From assembly GCA_013407085.1 (NCBI GenBank), contig JACCGJ010014419.1, forward strand, positions 1-64,000: a stretch of DNA of 64,000 nucleotides, given 5' to 3'. Under the pieces are notes generated by a model. It was not told where the DNA came from. It did not search any database and saw only the letters and a program-made list of their open reading frames with translations. This document shows, in pieces, positions 11,838-24,000 of the stretch. A program made the translations under genes and the position numbers. This DNA is from Atriophallophorus winterbourni. Its lineage: Eukaryota > Platyhelminthes > Trematoda > Plagiorchiida > Microphallidae. Position 1 is the stretch's first letter; each line of letters starts with the position of its first letter.

Positions 11838-12023
11838 TCACGTCAATTCTCCAATCGGGACCAGTCGAAGCCACATATCGGTGGTATAGTTGTACAGCTC
11901 TTCCGACAAGGAGACTTTATACGGTGTCGGGTTGAGAAAACGCTTGTAGTCCGCACGCAACAATTCCATTTGCTGTGCCACATTTTGCCTGGATTGTTCC
12001 AACGTAGGCAGCGGCGTTATCAC
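11838..12023 (-). CDS. NAPRT: NAPRT exon 11 (terminal)
   Basis: Acceptor GTTGATGCAG. Encodes [20 protein letters not shown], then [20 protein letters not shown] and ends IGELT-TGA. It matches the human C-terminus PLPSLAESR...SPAQYQVVLSERL. Confidence 0.93.
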   Translation of the reverse strand: MITPLPTLEQSRQNVAQQMELLRADYKRFLNPTPYKVSLSEELYNYTTDMWLRLVPIGELT

Positions 12024-15000
12024 CTGCATCAACAGCGAAGAGTAGCAAGGCAATAAAGTGGTCGATTTTAGAGCACATATAATTAACCGGATAAAAACGC
12101 GGAAGGATGGGTGCGTTAATATCGAATAGTTGGGATGAGCATAGACATATCAGCAAGACAGATTCCTTGCGGCTTTTGCTTCTAATATCGATTGACTACA
12201 GGGAATAATAATAAGGCTCCGGTTAACATGTCAAACAGCGTTATTAACTAATTCTGATAGATAAGCACCTCGTTCAACAACCTTGGAATCACAATTTCGT
12301 TTCAATTCACTCATCAAGATGTCGTCTGATAAAAAGCTACCCAAATCGAATGACATCGCAGAGTGAATGAGAACCAAGAGAGATGGGAAGCGAACATGGT
12401 TGGTATGCGGCTCCTTGAAAATTTACCATGAGAATCCAGAGTGGAAGAATTTTGATCGTGTTAAATCCTGTGTCTATAAGAGGAACGCAGACTGACTGAG
12501 ATGAGTGAAGTGAAAGTTTGTTGCGCATGTCTTACGGCATGAAGGCGATTTAAAGACAACTCACGTTAGTTCAAGATCGAGCTGTCTATCCGCGGATTTA
12601 ATTCGACAAACGATCGTCACATTAGTGAATGCGACAGACTGAACAAAGTTAATTCATCCTATGGTACAGTTCCATTGAACAAGACCCTGCAAATCATTCT
12701 GCTCTACGCGAAGCCAGCAATTTGTTCCTTATTCAAAGACGGAACAATTCAAAATGACACTTGTTACCTAAGTGGCTCGATACCTCGTTATACAATCAAA
12801 AGCTGTTTCACATTTAAAGATACGATCGACAAGTCGAAGTCGGCTATAAAGAGTTTTTCGTCATTTTACCTTAATTTTGTGGTAAAATTAATTTTTGCTG
12901 ATAAATAAGGTATTAGAATGAGGTATTTTATTTTCTTCAAGACGCAAAAGAAGCTGGATACCTGTCAGTTACCAAGCAAGTTAAACATCATACACATATC
13001 ATGGACGTACAGAATAAGGGATGCAGATGTGTTCCTATGACATTAATTACGAAAACTGAATGTTTAAAAATATAAAACGATGGTAAACAAAATTAGACTT
13101 TGGAGCCACTGTTCTTCAAACACATAATCACATGGTGATTCCTGATCAAGCTCTGGAGGAGCTGATGGATGATCAAAGTAACGTGTTTGAACATCGTGGT
13201 TCGTTGTACGAACCCTATCAAACAGTGGTTTCACAGACTAACTTTTATACCACTTTTCCACTGTTACATGGCTCACTGAACCTAATGCTATTGTCTCCAC
13301 CTGATGACGGCAAACAGTCAGAACCCGGTAGTGGTGTGTACGTGTGGGGTGTGTGAACAACACTTAACTTTGGTCATGAAACCATCATATTTTAAATGAG
13401 TTACTGTATGAGGGTTACAATCAGGAAGTCAACCTCAGAGTGAGCCGCACTTGTACTGCAAAGGCAATTTGTAAAAGACGTATGAAAGATTTCGGCATTG
13501 AACCTACGAGGTGTGAATAGCATGCTTCTAACCGCTCTCATCGAGGCATTGTGTAAAGCACATCTTTGGACGCTCATACAATATATTGACAAGCTTTTGC
13601 TCACCTTATAGTGTATTCAATGGTTAATATCAGAATAAATTTGAACGCGACCAAAGAGAGCTTTACTAAACCCAAAACATTAAAAGTAAAAACCGTTTGG
13701 AAAATAAGTGTCTATCCCAGACACAAGAGAAACGATCACAGCATGGAAATACTTTGCGCTCGATAATAGACAACTCTTCCGTTGGGAATGACACCACGTT
13801 TAATAAAAGACGTGCGAATAGCAAACTCTTATTTCCGGCTGAAAAACTCTGATTTAACTTGGTAACGAGAACTCCTCAACGATCTATACATAATCCGTTA
13901 AGGCTCACATCAATGATAAGCTTTACGAGAGTATACTTGTAAATGCCAACAATCAGACTGATCATTTATGATAGCTGAAGCATTCTCGTTACGGTATACA
14001 TTTGGATGTTAGCAGTACAGATGTGTACAATCCTTCGAGCTTAGCTTCAATAATAGCCACTCTCTCGATTAGCGCGTTAAATACATTCTTGCATACGGTT
14101 CTACCGTTTGGATCGCAGCAGTTAGGAGAACGGTCACACATTACCTAGTGTGTTGACGGATGTTGTTTCTAACTCCATAGAGTCAAGCGCTTCCAACTAT
14201 TTCACGCTTATGTGCCTATTGTGGACCTCCTTCGGTCGATGACGACCATGGTTGTACATCACAATCGCATGAATGTTCATTTTTTACAGCTTTTCGAATG
14301 ACTAATCAGTCCCATTCAGGAGTAACAATCTCTTCCATAGCGCTGGCAACTATAGTCAGAACTCTGTTGTAGGGCGTCAGTTACACGCCGGCGGCGTGAT
14401 TTGCGTTCAGCAGCCAAGAGCTGTATCTGCTCCTCTCCAGCTTACAGACGACGCTTTACACAATGCCTCAAAAGTGAGCGGTCAAGAGCAAATTCTTCCC
14501 AGCTCGCGGGGTCATTGCCAAGAGCTTTCATATCTCTTTTGCAAACGTATTTGTACCGCAAGTGCGGTCTGACCAATGGTAGACTTCCTGGTTGTATGTG
14601 TCTTTACACATGTGATTAAACAGGTTGGTTGTGCCAATTAGACATGAAATCTCGTAACATTGACCCAACTATTTGGAAAGAACTTCGGGGGCACTGTGTA
14701 GAGCATCATCTCCAAGCTAAGGAAAGCATATTTTGCTCTCGTAGATCACACCGACAGCATGCAACTGCAGTCAACCGACCGAGTACAGCAGACCGCTGTG
14801 TTTGCTGCGGGAGAGATTGTTCTCTCCTGAACTGGAGTGTTTAGTCAATTGAAGCGCTGAGGAGCAAGATGTACATCCATGATCCACATGGACAGAAGGG
14901 GGTCAACAAAAACAATATGTTTCGGAAAGGCTCGCACCGAATTCTGTGGAACACGTCAACATGTTATCGGGTTTCCACAGAACATTTATGACGTGAACTT

Positions 15001-18000
15001 GTAGCGCTTCGCTTTGATTTTCGGCACTACTGAAATGCAATTAAATTACCACTATTAATTCATTACTTGGCTGTGCCAATATTTAAGAAACTGTCCAAAC
15101 CTTACTCGGTTACAACGAAGATGACCCAGTTAATCGAACTAGGCTTTATTCCCTAAAGGGACGTGTCGATAAAATGACACCGTTACAGAATGGAGATTTC
15201 TATGAAAAAGTGAAAATCCCAGTCGATCCAAATTTCAAGTCTTGTCTACATTTCCATCAAAAGCGGATCCTGATCATATTGTACCAAGCTGATGAGTGCA
15301 AGCATCATTTGACGTAATGTGCAACTTTTTTCAAGCTAACGTATTACAGCGCGTATACCCGCATATAGTGTTTATGTCATTTAGCCGTTCGGTTGAATCA
15401 ATATCAACGAACTTTGACGCGAAACATTAGGATTTGTTTACCATTCCACCGCGATTTCAAGACAAGTGGATCCGGGTTGTAATATCCCTAGACGATGAGT
15501 ATAAACATCATCAAATCGGCCGTAGGATGTCTGTGATGTAAATGCACACGAATATGTATTTCGGGCCCATGCAATCAACCACTTTCATACGCAATTGAAT
15601 AGGATGCTTGTATTATGCTCATCACGATGGCTTCAAAGTTCATGATTCACTAAAACATGCTCTTCAGCAAACGAATCTCGATATCATTAAAAACGGAACC
15701 ACCTACTTCTCCGTTGCGCCAGAACAACTTCATCACTTCCTCCACTCGCGCAGGCACAACGTAGACGCGTTTCGAGGGTTCGCTCGGGTGGCGACAGAGA
15801 ATGCGCGTGTTCGCACGTGGAGGGGCTTCACTGGTGCGTTGAATCAGATCGAGCAGCGCATCGCCTGCGGTTAGGGGTGGTTGTGCAATTGATGATGAGA
15901 AGCATTTGAGGAACCGACCAACAGTTACGGAGGAAAATAATTGAAACGACATGCAAGTTTCACACCGTTTATATTTACATACGGGCAAATTCACACGGAA
16001 GAGTAGGTTTGTAGTACAACTGCTTTACCACTTGTTTTGTTAAAAGTAGAAGGGTCATAGATTGATTAGAAATTGTTCGAAATTCCAGATTAAGCTTTAC
16101 GTTGAGAAAACAAAAAATTGTACCAATTGCACATAAGTCTCTTCGTATAAAATGTACGTATAATATCAACGAGATAGACCTAAACTTATCTTAAAAATCT
16201 GGCATTCTGCAGTGGATAAGGATTAACGTGCATAACACCTAATGTGCACATGGACTACGTAAGCAGTGGGTCAGCAGACGCTGTTCGCACTTGCACACAC
16301 AATAAGCAATTTAGAGATTAACGCAGCATGTTGGGGGTGTGATCAATTGTCTTGATCTCGCCTGCCTATGTAAGGTAACTCAGGATTGGTCAAGAAAATG
16401 CCATTTAAACGTCAACCCTAATTGTACTGTCACCCCTGGTCTGACCAAGTTTCTGTGTCAGAAGCGAAACGTTACCAAAAATCTGCTATAACCGATTCAT
16501 TGCAAACTTGATTTTCATGATTATGGACTCCCGATCGGTCTCGAATAATTTCAATCGCCTTGCAAACTTAAACGTAGTTGTTCAATAAGCAGTTCGAATT
16601 GACAAAGGTGTCTTGATGATAACGCAATAAAGGATGTTCGATATGAAGACAATTTTGAAGGCCACGTGATGTACTTTGAGGAAGCTAAGCTTTTGAGGAG
16701 CTCGTTAAGAAGTATCATTAAAAATAATATGGATAAGTTGATCGTATGATGAAAAAAGACATTTTAAGGTTAATTCTAGGTTATAATAAAGAACAAAGCT
16801 ACTGCATGAAACGATTCTGATACACATTTTGAGCAACACAAAGTCTTTCAAAGGATGTGTTGGAAAAATAGCTTGTGAACAATACAAAATATGAAGTAAT
16901 ATGCAAGAGATGGAGTGAGAAATCAGCTTAGGGTTACGCCGAATGAAAGAAAAGAAAAGCGTTAGAAGAAAGCCTAGAAACTCTTCTAAGTAGAGAATTG
17001 AGATGATGACTTAGAAATGGCGATGCCTAAAGACTTGACATGTGATTACAACTTGTGGTCAAGATAACGGCCTGGCTCCAGGGAGACCTGGGCCAGCAAA
17101 TGTACTGTAGAACTAATAATTCATGGCAAACAATAGTCGCAGAAACTCCGAGATGGAAACAAAACCGAGATTAAAATCACGAAACTCACTGCAATCCAAA
17201 CCTAGAAAGTATATCGATCCATCCTCGTGGTTGACAATTTGGAAAGAATCTAAATCTATTGTTGGAATATGGTCGGGATTATTATTATGAATACAATGTT
17301 CACTATATTTTGATCTGTTGTGCCATACATGGAATTAAATAAATAAACAAACAAAAGAACTCTATTGAAAAGCAACGGTGTATGATCGGGTCGCCCACAT
17401 GCTGGCTGATTGTATCAATGTCCCGAGAACTTAGAAAGCACCTAACTTTTGTCGTTTTGTGTAAAATAAGCTCTGCTCATAACGTTTTCATGTAAAAGAA
17501 GGAGCAAGTACTCACCCTGTTTACCGAACAGCCGATAAACGGTCTTTCGTCCTGGTAAAGTGATTTTATCCGCAGCGGCGCTCAGTTTCATTGTCGGGGT
17601 CCCGGCAATCTCGACCAGTTTATAAACGCAACCCAGTGCTGGTTGCTTTTGGCAGGTGACCAAATTAGTCCCGACACAGAAGGCATCCACCGCGTTACCC
17701 TGCTTCGTAGAAAGCAAGACAAGTTACACACGGTTGGAGAAACTTTGAGATGCGTTTGCCTGGTTTCGTTTGAAGAAAACGCGCGGTTTCTGTGACGACA
17801 AACATGCAATCGATGGAGTAGGCAAACATGTTAACGCTGAGAGCGCGTAGGTGCCACTTAGCTTCAAGATTGTGGTTCAAAGTAATACTCAAATAATGTG
17901 ATTAATGCCGCTATCAAGCATGTAAGGCAAAAAACATAACTCTGAACTAACTAAACTAAGTGAACTCAAATTAGGATGCAGCAATTACATTTACGTTTCT

Positions 18001-21000
18001 CCGACATCAGTTACGAGAACCGTATGGTTGCTAAAACTACGATATTCACGTTTTCGATAAAAGCTTTTGAAATAAAATTATTACATGGCACATAAATGTG
18101 ATGAGTTATAAGTATTCGAGTGAAAACGCGGTTGCCATGTTAACAAGGGAATAGTTCAAGCAAAATAAGCAAATCCATTAATTTAGAGGTTCAGTAGCTC
18201 GCTGTTACAACCCATAGCGGTGACGCTTACCCGCGCTTTCTGCTACATGGATAAGCAAGGTTATGACACATTTTAAGAGTAGCTACGTCTCTTGGTATTT
18301 AGTTAAAACGGTTTGTGGCAGGGTCATGCAGAAGAAATCGCAACTTTTACAAAGGCAAAGCAGGGTTTGGATAAAATGAATTGTGAAATTTAGTAAGGAT
18401 GAAAAATACTGAAAGTATTATAACATTCACCAAACGAATGTCATAAATGGTGGGCACAGAAAAATCAATAACAAACCGGGTAGTTTTAATAGCTACAATG
18501 TCGATGATGGGTAAACGCAAGCTTGAAAACGCGTGCAATCGAAACGAAGACAAAGCTGGGGTAAACAAACACGGGCAAACCAACATGTTGAGACAAGCAA
18601 CTGGGTTCTAACAACAGAACAACAGATTTAAAAACCAACCGCACCCATTGAAAAGTGTGGTGTCCCGATTCGGCTAGAGTCTGGAAAAAGAAGTTATACA
18701 GCTCACGTGGATTGGACAATACAAAACGCAGGACACCACATCAAGCGGGACGTGATCACCGATAGCGTGATAGTTGTGCACGCATAGCAAATGCTAAGCA
18801 AAACACTTGCCGACTGGAGAAATGAGAGTCGTGAGAAAACCAAGAATATTCCTGACAATTTCTAGGCAATCGTCAAAAACGGAAGCAAGCACACAAAGGC
18901 CTGTGACCAGACTGAAATGAAGCATACGGTCCCTCGTTGCTGAGGGTAAACAGCCAGAGACCAGTCGTGGCGTATGTGTGCAGGGAATGTAAATAACAAA
19001 AATTTATAAGCGTTTTGAGTGCTTCGGTGAAAATCACTCCGTAATTCTGTATATAACCCCATTGTTCAAAGCATGACGCCTATTTAACGGTGGCTTCAAT
19101 GTAAGACATTGTTTAGCATCTTTGCACCATTTCTTGGTTCATTAACCGTAATCTTACTGTCGCTACCTGATGGGACGATCAACATGAAAGCTGTGTAGAG
19201 AATGTGAGTAAGAATATAATATGGGCAAATGTAAGTTATATCATTGATCTGTGTTTGTTCCCTATAGTTGAACTGGGAACCTCATCTTGGACAGTTCAAT
19301 GAAACAATTAACTCAGTGAATGTGCTTCTGAAGCATGGTGATTAATGCATAAATAACCGGCGGTTGTTAGTGGTGAAGAATTGTGACATTTTACACCGAC
19401 ACGAAAATGCTCCAAAGAAATATCTCAATATTGTAGATAATGACCTACTTCCGTGAATGTTTATTTCGAGTGTATACTGGGATAATATTAAAGTACAGCT
19501 AATACGGAACTAAGGATCCATGACACAAAAATGTGCTGTATTCGAACATATCTAGTTGAAACGAGCGTGTCTGACCTTCACGGTAGAAGCAACACTTGCT
19601 TCTATCTAGATTGAAGTGAACGTTCCGTTAATCGGTCGCGATGTAGAGTAGTGTTTATGCTGTTGTTGTCCTTCTTTGTTTAATTTCGATTATGGATGTC
19701 AGTCACAAGCGCATGATGGTTTCATGCGCCACAGCGTTCCGAATGACTAAACAGTTCAATTCGTGAGGGACAATCTCTCCCGCAACGGTCACAGTCATCA
19801 TCAACATCACCAAAGACGGCATTATACCAATAGCACGTACCGAATGCTTAACTGCCATACAACCATGAGAAAGTACAATTCTAAAAGATGGGGAAGGGTG
19901 GGACTTAAATTGCTACGGCTTCTATAGAAGAGTAAGCACAAACAAACTGGGAAGAGGTGCCTGCACCTCGAATGGAACACACATTCAAACAAGTTTTCGT
20001 GAACGAGTAGAGCGACTTTAGCACGGCAGCTTCCATGTGGCTTTCAGTGTCATGCATCATGCAGTGATAGGCAGTACTCGATTGAACGATGTCAGTTACA
20101 CGCTGACGGCGTGATCTGCGATCAGCAACCGAACCCTCCCCCCAGCTTGCAGATGGCGCTGCAAACAGTGTCTCAAAATTGAGCGGTCAAGATCAGGTTT
20201 TTCCAAACTCATAGGATCAATGGCAAGATCTTTTATATCTTTTTTACAAGTGTCTTCGAATGCAGCTTTCCAGGTTTCAACTGAGCAGAGTGTATGCATT
20301 TTGAAATACAACCATTTTCCATAATGCAAAAAAATTTGAGTATATTCTCGGGGCATCCGTAAGGGAATGAGAATAATTCATTACATGAATTCCAATTTGT
20401 TTACGTAGACGGATACACAGTTTCAAATTTTATTGTGAAATTAGACATACGAAGTTGGATAAAGATGATAAAAATTCAGTAATTTGATCTCCCTTTGGTT
20501 TATACCAAGATGTGTTGCCATATTTCAATTGTTTTTAAATGGTGACTAGGCAACTAGTTGACCTGAAAAACCGCTTCCTGTTTCTTGCTTTAATTTTGAG
20601 GTGAACCAACGTATTGTTTGTTTTCGTTGAAGCAAAGTTGTTTACATGTCAAGCTGACCTTATCACGCATAGGAGATAAATAGTCGAGAATTGGTACGAC
20701 CGATTATGGTCGAAGATGAGCCGCTGCAAATCTGCATTGTTTCTAATCTTATGCACGTGTTTCTTGCTTTGCGTAGCTTGCTTCCCTGAGCATGAGTAAG
20801 TGTAGTTGTGATTTTACTTACACACTTTCACTCAGTGCTGAGCACAGTCACGAAGACAAAAAAGAAGCCCCCATGGTAAATTGGTCTCATTTGCTAATGC
20901 CTTCCGAAACAGCAATTTGCCATGAGAATGTTTGGAAGAGTTAAAACACTCATGCCCAAGTTGAGTAAACGATTATGGAAATGTATGGAGTCCAGTGAAT

Positions 21001-24000
21001 TGGGAAGCAAAATCATGGAAACTCACATGAAAAGTCGTGAAGTCTTGATGCTAGGTAACACGAAAAAGCCACGTTATATATTTTGCCCACAGCACTTGAT
21101 AAACTGGAGAAATACGTTGACGAATCGTAGAGAAGTTCGTTCGCAATGTTTGATAATCTATTTATACCGCATTAAATATAAAGCTTCATCCTTAATTCCT
21201 TTCCTTCTTGCACTGTTTGATACAGCGTCAATAGATTTTTGTACGAGGGTTTGCAAGTATGCACAAAATGAACATTGTTCCTGTTGTAACTGCTTTATTC
21301 GCGTACCTGGATTTGATGTTGCAGCGAAAGAAAGAAATCACCAACTACTGCAGTAATTTAAGTACTAGCACGAACGGAGGTTACTATAAAACTCCCATCC
21401 ATTTCAGTCAGTTTCACGACTAAAGAAAATAATGTGTGTGCACTCGGTCCAAACAGTTTTGGGACTTATTATAGGCTGTTTAGCGATAAGGTCAAATCAG
21501 TGGTGGTAGGTTAACTACTACTTAGTCATGTTCCCTGTCCTGACTAACACCCTTGGGCTGGCGAACCTTCTGTGTCAGAAGTGAAACGTTAACCAAAAAC
21601 AACTCTAACCGATTGCAATCAAAGTTCTTTGCATTATGAATACACGATCGGTCCCAAACATATTCCAATCGATTGCCAACTATTTTCCATTCTGTGAAGA
21701 TACTCTGTAGACCAGTTTCAGAAAACACTCGAGAATTCGTTACTTTGTCCATCCACCATATGTTTAAGTTACGGTTGATGTTCCTAAAATGGAAAGCTTC
21801 CGTTGGGGTCTTGCGTGGATGGTCCAGGTTTCACTGCCGTACAGTAAAGTCTTTAGTACGCACGCCCTGTAAACCATCATCTTTGACTTCACAGTCGACC
21901 TGCGGTTTCCTCAAACACGAGAGTTCAATCGGGACAAAATGGTAGCTGCTTTAACATCCTCCTGTTTTTGTAGCATACTGGAAAATAGGATTCATAAGTT
22001 TACATCCGCGTTGAGTAACTCTTGTAGAATACGTTCGTTTTTCATTCTCGAAATACTGCCTGGCCAATGTGTGCGACGCTGTGAAAGTGCGGTAAACATC
22101 AGTGTTGTTCAGTGTTCATCAGTGTTGTGTTCAAGATCAGACAAACACCTGCACATGAAAATTGTTCAGCTTTCTTTCACACGTTGTGTAGGTAGTCCAA
22201 TTTCTCCACCGTAAATTAAGGCACTATTATCCTCATCATAGCCACTTTGCGGTTTTCGTAGATATCGTCAAGGTGGGTTGCATAAAATGCTCTTGAAATG
22301 GGCTTGTTAATCACACTGTCAAAGTTTATCCGCAATACTACATTAGCACGCATTGAAATAATGCGATTTTCAAGCTGCTAACCAAGTGCTGATCATGGCA
22401 ATCACCAGACCTAAATCATTACATCATTAATCAACGAATTTTGCCGACAGAAAGAGCAGATTTAATTGGTAGCTGCATACTGATGAGGTTTCCGGCTTAT
22501 AAGCAGCTGTCTTACCTGCATGTTAGCAATCAACTGCACACATGCAAAGAACGAATTTGCAGGCTCCTTGTACGGATTGCATGACTCCAATGTCGATTTC
22601 TCCGGAGACCTGTTACGCTGCAGTCAAAAATTTTGAGGCTCAAGATGTAGCGTTAACAGTCTATATTGTGCCGTATCTTGTACACTACCTCATTTTTACA
22701 CCTCTCCTGTAATTTTCCCGCTCAATTTACGCAAGACTTTGTGATAATAAGATGTTCTATCAAAATTATTTCTCGCACAAGTTTAATTTCCTACGAAAGC
22801 ATCTGGTAAATTATAACGAAACGGTACGTTTTGTGATAAACTTATTAAGAATAATCTCGCCGATAACTTCCATTCACTTGACACCGAACTAGCAAAATCT
22901 TAACCAGTTTATATAACTCAATCAAAACATATTACATTGCCATCTTAAAAATCCCTAGATCAGTGGTCATTCATCCCTATCGCCTCAAGATATCTCTGTC
23001 AGAAGGATCTAGTCATTGAAAAATTGAGAAAGTATTTATATCGCTGACATTTTGTAATCGTGTACCGTATTTTGTTGTAGTAATCATTAACGTAAATTTG
23101 GAATTTCGAATATTTTCAAATAAAGTAGTGGTATGTAAGGGATGGGGATGTGAGCACCAAAATACTTAAGTATTATATTGTTATTATTTTTGATTAAACA
23201 GCTAAACCTTTGATAATAGTAGTACTCAACCCTCATTTCCATTATGGAAATATCTATTCTTCACGTAGGCTGAGATTAAACAGGCCCATGAGAAGAGCAT
23301 TCATAGGAATACGACACCTGCGAAGTATGCAGGAAGTAATTGTGGCTCAATCAGGGGACTTCTTTTCGTTTAGTTTCCGAAGTTCCAGCCCAACTATGTA
23401 TTTATTAACAGTTACTCCACTTCATTAATCCAATATCGCTGAAACATGATTCTCGATACAACGCTTAGGATTGAAAACAAGTGAGTAAAACTTTTCTAAA
23501 GCATCGGCGGTTTTCGCAGAGAAGACTCCTGGATTTACACTTCATTGCTCATTTACTATCTTGTAAAGAAGCATAGGATTCTTTTCAATATTCGTGAGCA
23601 ATTGCAATCGGTACTGCATGCGATCCTCCCTTACAAAGGATATGACGTAATTCCGAATCTTACAGAATCCTCATGGAATTTTACAGTATGTTGTATGCAT
23701 CTATTTCTCTTTTATGTATATGCGTAATTTCGTCATTTGAACATCAACAGATGTTATTAGTGTACTCACACTTGATGCTGCTGCTTACTAACTAAATTTC
23801 TCCTTCATCAGAGATAAGTTAAGACATTTTATCTCAGAAATGGGTAAGATTGTTTACCGTTTGGAACGTGAATAAGTGACTCAGTGCCTGCAAGAAATCA
23901 ACCGGTAAACAAACAGACATGTTCACAATCGGACTTTGTTTGAACGGTGTTGCAAACGAGCGAAATGTGCGTCAAAGACAGAGCTATCCAGTGTACGTGT

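Noticed and set aside
12675..12908. Plus-strand 77-codon frame
   Set aside because: No domain, no splice context and AT-rich composition, opposite to the transcribed NAPRT strand.
15608..15874. Plus-strand 88-codon frame
   Set aside because: Antisense shadow of NAPRT exon 10.
20922..21356. Plus-strand 144-codon frame within intron 8
   Set aside because: No recognisable motif and no matching repeat. Length alone is not enough, so it is noted as unassigned.
22516..22617. This stretch as the missing NAPRT exon between exons 7 and 9
   Set aside because: The true exon was found at 24168-24252 with the LPWFE...SNDLNED block and correct phases. The 22.5-kb stretch is kept only as a possible cassette.
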